Of a DNA stretch of 64,000 nt, positions 26,596 to 34,862 are shown one piece after another (position 1 is the stretch's first letter; the number at the start of each line of letters is the position of its first letter). Position numbers and translations under genes: made by a program. The stretch is from Deltaproteobacteria bacterium (GTDB lineage Bacteria; Acidobacteriota; Thermoanaerobaculia; Multivoradales; JAHZIX01). The stretch spans positions 1 to 64,000 of the forward strand of contig JAHZIX010000027.1 in NCBI GenBank assembly GCA_022601195.1, given 5' to 3'. The notes under the pieces were generated by a model. It saw only the letters and a list, made by a program, of their open reading frames with translations, did no database searches and was not told the DNA's origin.

Positions 26596-27815
26596 CGGAG
26601 CTCCTTGGCTCGAGTCATGGCCTTCACTAGAGCCTCGTCGGTTTGACTAGCCTCGACCTCGGGCCGGACAGATTCGTAGATTTCGGTGCTGATTTTTTTC
26701 GTTCTGTGCCGCTCCTCGAGATCTTCCAAGGCAGCTAGGTATCGACCCAAGAAGCCTTCCGAGGAGCTGGACTCGTGGGTAGGGGAACTGCCCGCGTGCC
26801 GTTTCGAGAAACTTCCCCGGTCGTTGCTGCGGCGCAGCCAGCCTCCAAGGAAACTAACCATGCCTCGATAGGTCTTCAGACGGACTCCGGGCTTTTCGCG
26901 GAGCCAGGCGCGGGCCTTGCGGCTTTCCGCCAGGATGTCCATCTCGGGGAAGACTTCCTGCCACTCCTCGACCAGATTTGCGGTGAGGTGCCAAATCGCT
27001 TCCGGTTTCCGGCACGGGAACTCCAGGAGGGGCTCGGGGTCGAGGGGTGGGTCTGGCTCTGGCTTTGGGTCCGGATCCGAACCAGGTGGAGGCTTGGAGG
27101 CCTGGTGCGGTTCGGCAGTGCCGGGGGCACTTGCCGGACAAGAAGAACCGATAGGTTCTTCTCTTCTCTTAACTGAAGGAGAAGATGAAGATGAAGAAGA
27201 AGGGGACCCTATGATGGTATCCATAGGTCCCGTAACCATGGACCCCCCTATGTCGTGTCCTATGGTATCCATATCCACCTTAGGGGAGTTCCGTGATTGC
27301 GGAACATTTGGATTGTTTCTACTCTTTTGGCCGTGCTTTCCCTTCTCTGAGCGTAAAAATTCGTCTCTCACCATACGTGAGCAGTACCAGATGGGGCCAG
27401 GTTGCTCAGGGATGAGCTCGACTACTTCGCCGGCTCGGGTCTTGTGCTTGCGGGAATGGGTATAGGTAAGGGGGGAGCATAGGACCGGCATGGTGGGTAC
27501 CCCCATGGACCCTCCTATGTCGTGTCCTATGGATACCATCTCCACCTCTTGAGGATTGGAGGTGGTATCCATATCCAGGTAGTCGCACCCTTTCAGGACA
27601 CCCTTCCTGACTAGACCGCTAAGATTCTGTTCGTTAGATCCGACTGCTGCGGCGATATCTGCGAGGGTCCAGCGAAGAATTCCGTACTCATCGCTGTCAT
27701 GAAGGAGGCACATGATGTCGATCCACTCGCCTTTCTCAGCCTTGGTGCAGCGACGGAGGTTCTTGTCCGCAACCCAATCCGCTGGGTAGAACTGGAATGC
27801 AGGGCGCTTAGCCAT
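26592..27815 (-). CDS. Replication initiator-like protein (DUF1376-type N-terminus)
   Basis: A 407-aa protein; start ATG at 27815 (MAKRPAFQFYPADW) is chosen because that is where the conserved domain begins. Residues 1-75 (AFQFYPADWVADKNLRRCTKAEKGEWIDIMCLLH) match the DUF1376-like winged-helix part of phage replication proteins. The central region contains two copies of 'IGHDIGGSM' and a Ser-rich run, and the Pro-rich linker leads to a C-terminal helical domain (EWQEVFPEMDILAESRKARAWL). Initiators often carry the origin within their own gene, and this one contains a 30-bp direct repeat. Confidence 0.78.
   Translation of the reverse strand: MAKRPAFQFYPADWVADKNLRRCTKAEKGEWIDIMCLLHDSDEYGILRWTLADIAAAVGSNEQNLSGLVRKGVLKGCDYLDMDTTSNPQEVEMVSIGHDIGGSMGVPTMPVLCSPLTYTHSRKHKTRAGEVVELIPEQPGPIWYCSRMVRDEFLRSEKGKHGQKSRNNPNVPQSRNSPKVDMDTIGHDIGGSMVTGPMDTIIGSPSSSSSSSPSVKRREEPIGSSCPASAPGTAEPHQASKPPPGSDPDPKPEPDPPLDPEPLLEFPCRKPEAIWHLTANLVEEWQEVFPEMDILAESRKARAWLREKPGVRLKTYRGMVSFLGGWLRRSNDRGSFSKRHAGSSPTHESSSSEGFLGRYLAALEDLEERHRTKKISTEIYESVRPEVEASQTDEALVKAMTRAKELR
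27236..27265. repeat. Direct repeat copy 1 inside the initiator gene
   Basis: Thirty bases (starting CCATGGACCC) that recur at 27503-27532 with one mismatch. GGTATCCAT-type 9-mers flank both copies (near 27217, 27264, 27530 and 27564). These may be iteron-like sites of an internal origin, as in lambda gene O, or a duplicated protein motif. Confidence 0.6.
27503..27532. repeat. Direct repeat copy 2 inside the initiator gene
   Basis: Second copy of the 30-bp repeat (29 of 30 identical to 27236-27265). It is followed by the 9-mer ATGGATACC, the inverse of the GGTATCCAT 9-mers around copy 1. It encodes the same IGHDIGGSM residues in frame. Confidence 0.6.
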
Positions 27816-28047
27816 CGCTAGACTCCGCTTCCGGCTCATCGAATTCCTCTTCCAGAGCATCCAAGAGGGTCAAGGCCCAAAGGGCGCCGCTCCCGCCTCG
27901 AAGGGTCTGCATGTTTTCGATCGCGGATTCCATGGCCACGTAGAGCCCGCCCTCTTTAGCTAAGCAGCAGACGAGTTGACCTATACGAGAAGCGACCTCG
28001 GGCTTCAACTCGGGAATCTCCCAGTTGGGTACATCGAGGGGCTTCAT
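27808..28047 (-). CDS. Small acidic protein, first gene of the leftward operon
   Basis: A 79-aa protein with helices 'EVASRIGQLVCCLAKEGGLYVAMESAIENMQ' and an acidic tail. It overlaps the initiator start by 8 bp and is the first gene after the long leader carrying a promoter and terminator-like hairpin. No recognised family; it may be a regulator of replication. Confidence 0.6.
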   Translation of the reverse strand: MKPLDVPNWEIPELKPEVASRIGQLVCCLAKEGGLYVAMESAIENMQTLRGGSGALWALTLLDALEEEFDEPEAESSDG

Positions 28048-28062
28048 TTCGCCTCCAACGCC

Positions 28063-28095
28063 AAAACCCCGGGGCCCATCGGCGGCTCCGGGGTT
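28063..28095 (-). terminator. Terminator-like hairpin in the leader of the leftward operon
   Basis: On the minus strand, AACCCCGG (28095-28088) pairs perfectly with CCGGGGTT (28072-28065), and the stem runs into TTTT. It is positioned between the leftward promoter and the first gene, so it could attenuate the operon unless read through. The plus strand lacks a T tract, so it faces leftward transcription. Confidence 0.6.
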
Positions 28096-28134
28096 GAGGA
28101 AGAGGAGGAGACCCTGATGCCGGTCGCCGCGCTC

Positions 28135-28199
28135 AGAGATCTGGAATCAGTCGCCCATGGAGCAGCCACGCACCTCGGGTCGGCGGGGTCCAGATCTCT
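28135..28199. promoter_or_regulatory. Long inverted repeat in the operon leader
   Basis: AGAGATCTGGA at 28135-28145 is exactly complementary to TCCAGATCTCT at 28189-28199, and the arms extend outward with a few mismatches. The loop of 43 bases is GC-rich. In the leftward transcript it would fold upstream of the terminator-like hairpin, so it may take part in antitermination. Confidence 0.5.
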
Positions 28200-28224
28200 C
28201 AACACGGCGCGTGGCATGGGTTGT

Positions 28225-28253
28225 ACGATATTGCCTAAACATGTTTAAGTCAA
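28225..28253 (-). promoter_or_regulatory. Leftward promoter with 12-bp palindromic operator
   Basis: Minus-strand TTGACT (28253-28248), a 17-bp spacer, and TATCGT (28230-28225). The spacer contains the perfect palindrome TAAACATGTTTA (28236-28247), placed to allow a repressor to block polymerase. It would drive the replication and late operon starting at 28047. Confidence 0.7.
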
Positions 28254-28325
28254 GAATCTCTGTACAGGAATTCTTAATCTGGATCACCCCAGATCAAATA
28301 AGGACTTCGTCTACCGAAAGACGAG

Positions 28326-28733
28326 CTAGCTGGTACTGCGGGTTTTCAGGAGTGCCTCGGTAAGGCCCTCGAGGCTGCCTGAGACCTTTTCCATGCGGTC
28401 GCTGGATTGCTCCAGTTTGTCCAATAGGAGGTCTACCTTAGCCTCGGGTAGCGCGGTCTCGACCGGAGGAGAAAAGAAGTCGGCCAGCCAAGCTTCTGGA
28501 TCAAGCTCTAGGACCAGAAGCACAGAGATGAGCTTGTGCAACTTCCACTTCTGGCGACCCTTTATGTATCCATGAAAAGAAGTTCCGAGGCCCATTCCTG
28601 CCAGATCTCCAATTCCGCCTTCCCTCGTGAGATTGAGGCCTGACCGCTCGATCTCTCTGAGTAGCTTGAGATTGAGTCGTTTCTCGATCTCAAGGCCTTT
28701 TTCGATGAAGTCTTCTATTTCTGGATGCTGCAT
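28326..28733 (-). CDS. Putative lysogeny repressor (CI-like, small)
   Basis: A 135-aa protein starting at ATG 28733 (MQHPEIEDFIEKG); the frame extends upstream but the -10 box lies there. Residues about 25-85 (EIERSGLNLTREGGIGDLAGMGLGTSFHGYIKGRQKWKLHKLISVL) resemble an XRE-type DNA-binding domain, followed by an acidic segment and helices. It is divergent from the early genes and its promoter leaves no room for a leader, as with lambda cI. The repressor call rests on this arrangement plus a moderately convincing HTH. Confidence 0.72.
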   Translation of the reverse strand: MQHPEIEDFIEKGLEIEKRLNLKLLREIERSGLNLTREGGIGDLAGMGLGTSFHGYIKGRQKWKLHKLISVLLVLELDPEAWLADFFSPPVETALPEAKVDLLLDKLEQSSDRMEKVSGSLEGLTEALLKTRSTS

Positions 28734-28740
28734 GAAGCGC

Positions 28741-28770
28741 AGTATAGCAGTGCAAAGAAAGCCAGGTAAA
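28741..28770 (-). promoter_or_regulatory. Leaderless promoter for the repressor
   Basis: Minus-strand TATACT (28746-28741) with TTTACC (28770-28765) 18 bp upstream. The ATG of the repressor begins 8 bases after the -10 box, so the transcript would start at or next to the A of ATG. Confidence 0.65.
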
Positions 28771-28777
28771 ATCACCT
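28764..28777. promoter_or_regulatory. Candidate repressor operator
   Basis: The near-palindrome AGGTAAAATCACCT overlaps the -35 region of the repressor promoter and lies 17 bp upstream of the -35 box of the early promoter. Arms match at five of six positions. It is positioned to control both divergent promoters. Confidence 0.45.
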
Positions 28778-28793
28778 AGATTCACACAAAATC

Positions 28794-28821
28794 TTGAATT
28801 GCTTGAAATTTACTGTATAAT
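28794..28821 (+). promoter_or_regulatory. Leaderless early rightward promoter
   Basis: TTGAAT (28794-28799), a 16-bp spacer, and a perfect TATAAT (28816-28821). The ATG at 28829 lies seven bases after the -10 box, at the expected transcription start, so the first early mRNA should be leaderless. Confidence 0.75.
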
Positions 28822-28828
28822 TGCAGTC

Positions 28829-29212
28829 ATGATTGAGCGAAACGAGAGAGCGTTCCTTACCTGCGGTGACCTGGCCACCATCACGAACTCCTTTCACCAC
28901 CCCAGATTCCAGGGAGCGGAGAACTCCTGCTCCTGCTGCGATCCTGAGGGCTACGAAGACCCTCAATCCTGCGAGCTGCTGACTCTCATCGTGGTCCACG
29001 ATCTCCTCCCAGCGGCGCTCCTGTGCTGCGGGTGCTGGGATCAGTTGATGGCAGACGACTGCCAGGGGCTGGTCGAGGAACTCCAGGCGGCAGAGGCCCT
29101 GGCCTGGTGCGAGGTGGGGGAGGAGAGGGTGAAGAGGGAGCTGGGTGGGGATTGGAAGTACGTGCAGGTGGAAGACCTGCGGGACCTCTATAGAGAAAGG
29201 GTGGCGTCATGA
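28829..29212 (+). CDS. First early protein, Cys-rich, unknown
   Basis: A 127-aa protein starting at ATG 28829, directly at the predicted transcription start. It contains clustered cysteines (CSCCDPEGYEDPQSC and LLCCGCW) and may bind zinc; the C-terminal half is acidic and helical. It overlaps the DUF3560 gene by ATGA. In position it matches a cro-like or early regulatory gene, but no HTH is evident. Function unknown. Confidence 0.65.
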   Translation: MIERNERAFLTCGDLATITNSFHHPRFQGAENSCSCCDPEGYEDPQSCELLTLIVVHDLLPAALLCCGCWDQLMADDCQGLVEELQAAEALAWCEVGEERVKRELGGDWKYVQVEDLRDLYRERVAS

Positions 29213-30054
29213 CGGATCGCTCGTATCGATTGACTCATGAGGAGCGGGCAGCGGACCGCAGAGAAAGGCTGGCAGCAAGAGCGGAGCGCGCTCGCGGTGA
29301 ATCCGATTCCGCCTTCCGTCGGGCCAGGTCGGTTGTAGCTGGAATTCCGCCAGGGCAACCGATCCTGGTCGGGCACCATAGCGAGAGCCGGCATCGAGGT
29401 GATCTCAGGAGGCACGATAGCGCCATGCGCAGAGGGGTGGATGCGAGCAGGGCAGCGGACTACTACGCGGGAGCCGCGAGCGCTGCCGGGTCTGCTGGAG
29501 TCTCGATTCATGACGCCGACGCCATCCAGCTCTTGGAGGCGAAGGTCGCCAAGCTAGAGGCGCTCCGGGAGGAGAAGAAGCGAGTCAATACTGCCTACCG
29601 CAAGGCGGGTAAGCCTCGCAAAGTCGAAGATGAGGGTTGGGATCGGTTCGCCAAAATCCTCGACCTCAAGACCAATTCCTCGATCGTGGAGGCAGCTAAG
29701 GCTGTCATGAGCGAGAACTACTGGATGAAGTCTCCGCTCGACACTTCCGAACTAAGCCGAAAGATTCGGTACACCAAGAAGCGCCTCGAAGAGGTTCGAG
29801 CCGAAAGGGAGCGAGAAGAGGCCGAGGAGGTGTTCGAGTTAGAGGGAGACGGCTGGTCCGTTGAGGAGATTGAGGACAGGCTAGTCCTGTCCCTTCCTGG
29901 CCGTATTCCTAAGGAGAAGTTTCGGGAGATCCGCCGGAGTGGTTGGTTGTGGTCGCGCAACTTCCTGGCCTTCGTGCGCAAGAACACGCCCAATGGGCGA
30001 GCGTCGGCCCAACACGAGGTGCCTAGGATTCTCAATCCAGGGGCGGCGTCATGA
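29209..30054 (+). CDS. DUF3560 family protein
   Basis: A 281-aa protein with the hallmark segment 'GIPPGQPILVGHHSESRHRGDLRR' (residues about 45-70), preceded by an Arg/Glu-rich helix and followed by 'ASRAADYYAGAASAAG'. DUF3560 proteins occur in phages and plasmids; their role is unknown, but here one is coupled by ATGA overlaps to an exonuclease and a RecT gene, suggesting DNA metabolism. The C-terminal part is rich in Glu/Arg with a coiled-coil region. Confidence 0.88.
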   Translation: MTDRSYRLTHEERAADRRERLAARAERARGESDSAFRRARSVVAGIPPGQPILVGHHSESRHRGDLRRHDSAMRRGVDASRAADYYAGAASAAGSAGVSIHDADAIQLLEAKVAKLEALREEKKRVNTAYRKAGKPRKVEDEGWDRFAKILDLKTNSSIVEAAKAVMSENYWMKSPLDTSELSRKIRYTKKRLEEVRAEREREEAEEVFELEGDGWSVEEIEDRLVLSLPGRIPKEKFREIRRSGWLWSRNFLAFVRKNTPNGRASAQHEVPRILNPGAAS

Positions 30055-31085
30055 GTATCAAACTTCACTCCTTCGACAACCGGGAGGATTGGGCGCTAGC
30101 TCGATCCCTGACCCTCGGTGGATCAGATATCCGGGACCTAGTCGTGTCGCAGTACCCAGAGGAATGCACGAAGACGACACGATCCTGGTTGTCTCTCTGG
30201 GTCGAGAAGTGCCCCGAGGCTCGGGAAGAGCTGGAGAAGGCGGGGCGGTGGCCGATCGAGGAGAAGCACACCGTCAACTTCCAGTCCCGGCTGTCCCTGG
30301 AGCCGGTGATCGCTGAGATGGTGGCCAAGCGACATGACGTCGCGGTGATCGATCCCGGTGATGCGATCTTGGTCAATTCGGATCTTCCCGGAGTCCACTA
30401 CTCCCCGGACGGCTTCATCGGGATTCCTGGCGAGGTCGAGCCGGTCGGGGTCGAGCACTCAGGGCTTTCGGGTAGCGATGCACTGGGCTTGGCTGACGGT
30501 CTCACGGAATACAAGACGATTCATCCCTTCATGGCCGATACCTGGGCAGATGGCCCACCCCTGGGAGTTGAGGTTCAGGTGCAGTCCGGGCTCTGGATCA
30601 GTGGCTACGACCACGCCATCTTGGGCGCCTTTGTGGGTTATGGGGACGACCCGAAGCGGGACCAGCTGAGCTGGGAGATCGAGCCAGACGAGCGGCTGAT
30701 ATCGGAGATCGCGGAGTTGGTGGAGAGGTTCCGGGTGTGCGTGGAGAGGGGTGAGGAGCCGACCCCTTGCGGGCTGGATTCGACCCTGGATGCGATCCGA
30801 CTACTACGGCCGGCGAGGCCTTCAAAGCCTCGGGTAGAGGTGACGCTGGGGACTGAGGTCAGAGAAAGGTTCCTTGCCTACAACTCCCTCAAGGATCGCG
30901 TGGAATCACTGGATCGGGAGCTGGCGCGCGAGAAGGCGGAGATCGAAGAGGCGATGAGTCAGGCAGGGGCCACCCTCGGGATCGTGCCTGCTCACCCGGA
31001 TCTACTTCCGGACGGAGGCAAGATCTACCGCTACGCCACTAAGAACGGATCAACAACTTTACGGATAGGGAGGAGGGCTTTATGA
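30051..31085 (+). CDS. YqaJ-like viral recombinase (5'-3' exonuclease)
   Basis: A 344-aa protein with the YqaJ/lambda-exo pattern: 'RSLTLGGSDIRDLV' near the start, 'NFQSRLSLEPVIAEMVAKRH', 'GVHYSPDGFIG', 'LTEYKTIHPFMADTWADGPPLGVEVQVQSGLWISGYDHAI' (catalytic E-x-K and QxQ). It should resect dsDNA ends to 3' ssDNA, used by the RecT-like protein encoded by the next gene with a 4-bp overlap. Confidence 0.9.
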   Translation: MSIKLHSFDNREDWALARSLTLGGSDIRDLVVSQYPEECTKTTRSWLSLWVEKCPEAREELEKAGRWPIEEKHTVNFQSRLSLEPVIAEMVAKRHDVAVIDPGDAILVNSDLPGVHYSPDGFIGIPGEVEPVGVEHSGLSGSDALGLADGLTEYKTIHPFMADTWADGPPLGVEVQVQSGLWISGYDHAILGAFVGYGDDPKRDQLSWEIEPDERLISEIAELVERFRVCVERGEEPTPCGLDSTLDAIRLLRPARPSKPRVEVTLGTEVRERFLAYNSLKDRVESLDRELAREKAEIEEAMSQAGATLGIVPAHPDLLPDGGKIYRYATKNGSTTLRIGRRAL

Positions 31086-32083
31086 GCGAACAGGGAAATG
31101 TTGTGGCACTAGCGGAAAGACGGGGTGGGGAAGACGCGTCAACGCAGCTTACAACCCGCGGCCCAGCATCTGGATGGCTTCAGCCGGCGGATTTCAAGGA
31201 AGCGGCGGATATGGCCGCGTGGCTTTGCGAGAGTGGCATTGGCAGTCCAAGTACGCGAAAGAACCCGGCTGCAATGCTGATGGTGATGGGGCACGGGAGT
31301 AGCTTGGGCTACTCGATCATGGAGTCCGTCCAGGTGTTCCACGTGATCGAAGGAAGAATCACGATGGAGGCAACGGCTCAGAGAGCTCGGGCTCTTGAAC
31401 ATCCGGACTGCCTCCACTTCGATATCGAAGCTACCGATATGAAAGCCACTGCCACGATGGAGTGGAAGGGGTGGAAGAGTCCAAAGACTCTGACCGTCAC
31501 GATCGAGGAGGCCAGGCGTTCAAAGTGGGGAATGAAAGGCGGAGGAAGTTCCTGGAAGGACAACAGTTCTTGGATCAAGACACCAAGCGACATGTTGGCG
31601 GCACGCGTTACCACGCGAGCAATCCGTCGCTGGGTACCGTTTGTGCTTGGATCGTCAGTGATTTATTCGCCGGAGGAGGCCGTAGACGCGGCAGTTATCG
31701 AAGTCGAGCCTCAAGACGAGAGTCATTGCGTGGTCCGGCAACCTGGCGAGGCGCCAGAGGAGGCCGCGGATAGAGCTAAGGCTCAGGGGAAGGTGGAGGG
31801 AGAGCGCGGGGAAGAGTTGGACTCTGAGGTCGAGGAGGCTCTCGATGGAGAAGGTGAGGCTGTCATTACTCCGGAGCAGATCAGGGAGCTTCAAGATCTC
31901 AACTCCAGCGTCGGCGACGAAAAAGGTGTGGTTCTCGTCCGCTGGGGCAGATTCATTAAGTGGCTGACCACAAATGAGGACTTCCTGGTTGAGCGTGTTG
32001 AGGATCTCCAGCAGCAGTACTTCGATGAAGTCAAGGAGGCTTTAACCAAGGTCGTCGAGGCCGCAAGGGCTGACAAGGGCTAG
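31082..32083 (+). CDS. recT: RecT-like single-strand annealing protein
   Basis: A 333-aa protein. The segment 'PAAMLMVMGHGSSLGYSIMESVQVFHVIEGRITMEA' and the following 'RRSKWGMKGGGSSWKDNSSWIKTPSDMLAARVTTRAIRRWVP' follow the RecT family pattern. The C-terminal 130 residues are acidic. Together with the preceding exonuclease it forms a two-component recombination system for phage replication. Confidence 0.87.
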   Translation: MSEQGNVVALAERRGGEDASTQLTTRGPASGWLQPADFKEAADMAAWLCESGIGSPSTRKNPAAMLMVMGHGSSLGYSIMESVQVFHVIEGRITMEATAQRARALEHPDCLHFDIEATDMKATATMEWKGWKSPKTLTVTIEEARRSKWGMKGGGSSWKDNSSWIKTPSDMLAARVTTRAIRRWVPFVLGSSVIYSPEEAVDAAVIEVEPQDESHCVVRQPGEAPEEAADRAKAQGKVEGERGEELDSEVEEALDGEGEAVITPEQIRELQDLNSSVGDEKGVVLVRWGRFIKWLTTNEDFLVERVEDLQQQYFDEVKEALTKVVEAARADKG

Positions 32084-32085
32084 GC

Positions 32086-33741
32086 ATGAAGCTTCGCCCT
32101 CATCAGCTCGCCGCCGTCAAGGCGACTTGGCGGGAACTGGAGTACCGCCAGAGTACGGCGGTGGTGCACTCCACGGGTAGTGGCAAGACGCATTGCGTCG
32201 GAGCCACGGCCCGGGTGCACTACCACCGTGGAGGCGAGAGGGTGCTGTTTGTCGCTCCCCGAGGGGAGCTGCTGGACCAGGCCGAGAAGACGATTCTTGC
32301 CTGGAACCCCGGACTCAGGAATGCCGAAATCTGCCGAGAGCAGGGTGAGCTGCGGGCTCACTCCGGGGCGAAGCTGATCCTGGCGAGCTCGGACTCGCTG
32401 TCAACAAGTCGACTTCGCTCCCTTCCAGCTCCGGACCTCCTGTTGATTGATGAGGCCCACCTTCAGGCTATGGGCTCCCAGCTCCGGATTATCAAGCGCT
32501 TCCCGAAAGTGAAGCGAGTGGGGTACACGGCAACCCCAGATCGGCTTGACGGCGCCTGGCTCTTTCCTCATCTATTCGAGTCCTGCGCCCACACCTACGA
32601 GGTCGGGGAAACGATCGCGGATGGGTACCTAGTGCCTCCTGTTTTCCGGGCTCGACCGATTCAGGATCTCGACCTCTCGGCAGTAACGGTCACGACGAAG
32701 GGGGACTTCAAGGCGGCGAGCCTCTCGAAGGTGATGCGCCGGCCGGAACATGTGAAGCAGACGGCCGACTTCTCGCTCCAGGAGGTGGAGGAGCGGTCGA
32801 CGATTGTCTTCGCCTGCGATGTTCCTCATGCAGCGGCGTTAGTGGAGGCTATGAATGCGATCCGCCCGGGTTGTGCTCGGGCCATCGATGGCACGGCAAG
32901 TCCTAACGAGCGGAGAGATTTCCGGAGGGACTTCGAGAACGGGGTGTTTCAGCTCGCCGTAACGGTGATGCTGTACACCTACGGCATAGACCTTCCGTTA
33001 TGCAGCGCCATCGTCCTGGCTCGTCCCACCCTTTCCCGCGCTCTCTACTCGCAGATGATTGGCCGTGGGTTACGGCTCCTGGGTGACAGCTTCGAGGAGA
33101 GCGTCTCCAACGGGAAGGCGGATTGCTTGGTCCTGGATCTCGTCGGCAACGCTCACGAACACAGACTGATTACTCCGGATGAGTACCTGGCTCCGCGGCC
33201 AGAGGCCTCGCCGACGATTGAGATGCTGGTGGAAGCTGAAGAGCCGGTAGACCTCGAGGGGCTGGAAGGGCTGATCGATGAGGCCCTGGAAGAAGAGGAG
33301 CAAGAAGAGCTCCTGGCGGAGATCGTGGCCCCGGCAGCAGCCTATCGAGTCGTGGCCGTGGATAGCCAGCTCTCTGTCGTGGGGATCGATCCGGGGCCGA
33401 GGAGAGCTGGGGATGCTCCGGCAACGGCTTTGGATCTCTCGACCTTGCGGGCTCTTGGTCTCGACGAGGGAGCCGAGGAGCTCTCGCATCCTCAGGCAGA
33501 GGTGGTGATCCATGGGCTGCGGGAGCGGCTGCAGCAGGGGTTCTGTTCGCTAGGGCAGGCGCGGCTTTTGATGAGGAAAGGGCTCCATCCCAATGCGAAT
33601 CGGCAGGTAGCGGACACGTTCTTTGAGCTCATGGAGGAGCTGGGATGGCCGCGGAAGATTCCGTGGTCGGAGTTGTCGGGTGAGCTCCGGAGGGAGTTGA
33701 CCTATACGGGAAAGAGGACGCTGAGGCTGGCGACGGCCTAG
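32086..33741 (+). CDS. SF2 DEAH-box helicase
   Basis: A 551-aa protein with Walker A STGSGKT at residues 29-35, DEAH at 122-125, TAT at 148-150 and motif VI near 'QMIGRGLR'. It is a UvrB/Res-type helicase with an extra acidic stretch (residues about 380-415) and a C-terminal domain found in phage helicases. It follows recT by 2 bp and probably serves replication or recombination. Confidence 0.92.
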   Translation: MKLRPHQLAAVKATWRELEYRQSTAVVHSTGSGKTHCVGATARVHYHRGGERVLFVAPRGELLDQAEKTILAWNPGLRNAEICREQGELRAHSGAKLILASSDSLSTSRLRSLPAPDLLLIDEAHLQAMGSQLRIIKRFPKVKRVGYTATPDRLDGAWLFPHLFESCAHTYEVGETIADGYLVPPVFRARPIQDLDLSAVTVTTKGDFKAASLSKVMRRPEHVKQTADFSLQEVEERSTIVFACDVPHAAALVEAMNAIRPGCARAIDGTASPNERRDFRRDFENGVFQLAVTVMLYTYGIDLPLCSAIVLARPTLSRALYSQMIGRGLRLLGDSFEESVSNGKADCLVLDLVGNAHEHRLITPDEYLAPRPEASPTIEMLVEAEEPVDLEGLEGLIDEALEEEEQEELLAEIVAPAAAYRVVAVDSQLSVVGIDPGPRRAGDAPATALDLSTLRALGLDEGAEELSHPQAEVVIHGLRERLQQGFCSLGQARLLMRKGLHPNANRQVADTFFELMEELGWPRKIPWSELSGELRRELTYTGKRTLRLATA

Positions 33742-33749
33742 GAAAACAA

Positions 33750-34298
33750 ATGCAAAGATGGAAACACCTAGAGGCAATCCCCTGGTACAGACCGCACCAG
33801 GAGTGGTTGTATCGTCAGAGAACACACCCAGAATTCCTCGACCCGGAAATCCCGGAGGGTCGTCGCGCCAAATTAGTTAATGCCGATTTGCAATTCGCTG
33901 ACCTCAGGCTCGCCGAATTGTCCGGATCCATCTTAAGGGGCGCCAACCTACGCTGTGCCGATCTCCGCGGGGCGTACCTAGATTCGGTCGACCTGCAAGG
34001 CTCCGACCTTAGTGGTGCCAACCTGAGCGGGGCCCATATGTGCGCCTGCAACCTGCGGGATACCGACTTACGACTCGCCGACCTGAGTCGCGCTCACCTG
34101 AATAATGTCGCCGCAGACCGTGCCGACCTGCGCGGAGCCAGTTTGCGGTACGCCGATCTCTACCTATCGAGCCTGGATGGCTCCAGCCTGAGGTACGCCG
34201 ACCTGAACGGTGTGCGCTTGGACTTACAGCAAATACGGGGCGCCGACTTGCGAGACACCGTCTTCGTTGAAAGCTGGGCTCGAGAGTATGAAAGGTGA
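33750..34298 (+). CDS. Pentapeptide-repeat protein
   Basis: A 182-aa protein. From residue about 42 it is made of A(D/N)LXX pentapeptides (for example ADLQF, ADLRL, GANLR, ADLRG), forming a right-handed beta-helix. An N-terminal segment rich in Trp/Arg/His precedes it. It lies 8 bp after the helicase and belongs to the early operon; it is not a close relative of the two long pentapeptide proteins of the cargo region. DNA mimicry is known in the family but is only a possibility here. Confidence 0.88.
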   Translation: MQRWKHLEAIPWYRPHQEWLYRQRTHPEFLDPEIPEGRRAKLVNADLQFADLRLAELSGSILRGANLRCADLRGAYLDSVDLQGSDLSGANLSGAHMCACNLRDTDLRLADLSRAHLNNVAADRADLRGASLRYADLYLSSLDGSSLRYADLNGVRLDLQQIRGADLRDTVFVESWAREYER

Positions 34299-34303
34299 AG
34301 TGA

Positions 34304-34714
34304 ATGAGGCGCTATCAGAAAGAAAACGGACGCTCAGGCTGGTCACGGGTTGAGCAAGAACAACAACGGGAGGCAAGCGTGAAGCAGGCAGCTGAAAAGA
34401 ACGAAGAATTGCCAGTAGAAGAAGGGACAGATGGGTGGAGTATCGATCTTCCGGGCGATGTTCGACTGGTCGTCGAGAAGGTTGATGCCAAGGGAAGGCC
34501 CTGGGAGTGGGGAATGTTCGAGACCATCAGGACTGGGAGGAGGTGCCTAATGGATGGGCAGTCCAGCTCTAGGCAGCTTGCCATCGACACCGTCCAGGCT
34601 TTCTACCGCGCGGAGATGCTGATCCGGGCTACCAAGCCCTTGTCCGAGCAAGAGGCGTGGGTCATTTCGGACACCACGAGAGGGGGAGTATTTCCTGCGC
34701 CCCCAGGCGGCTGA
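34304..34714 (+). CDS. Hypothetical early protein
   Basis: A 136-aa protein. The first 40 residues are charged and probably disordered; residues 45-100 (WSIDLPGDVRLVVEKVDAKGRPWEWGMFETI) form a beta-rich domain, followed by a helix. It is the last gene of the rightward early operon. No recognised family. Confidence 0.6.
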   Translation: MRRYQKENGRSGWSRVEQEQQREASVKQAAEKNEELPVEEGTDGWSIDLPGDVRLVVEKVDAKGRPWEWGMFETIRTGRRCLMDGQSSSRQLAIDTVQAFYRAEMLIRATKPLSEQEAWVISDTTRGGVFPAPPGG

Positions 34715-34770
34715 CGGTTGATCTAGCAAGGCAGGGGCTATCCCTGGCCCTTGCATCCCATCCAAGATCG

Positions 34771-34792
34771 ATCGTCGCAATGTCGCGACGAT
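34771..34792. promoter_or_regulatory. 8-bp perfect inverted repeat after the early operon
   Basis: ATCGTCGC and GCGACGAT around a six-base loop, followed by an A/T-rich stretch. It may be a terminator-like stem for the early operon or an operator. The T tract is weak, so assignment is uncertain. Confidence 0.4.
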
Positions 34793-34862
34793 AGCTAATT
34801 CTAATTTGGTGCTTGGGTGGAATGGAGGGGCTAGGGGGTGGGGCTAATAAAGGGGAACAGAG

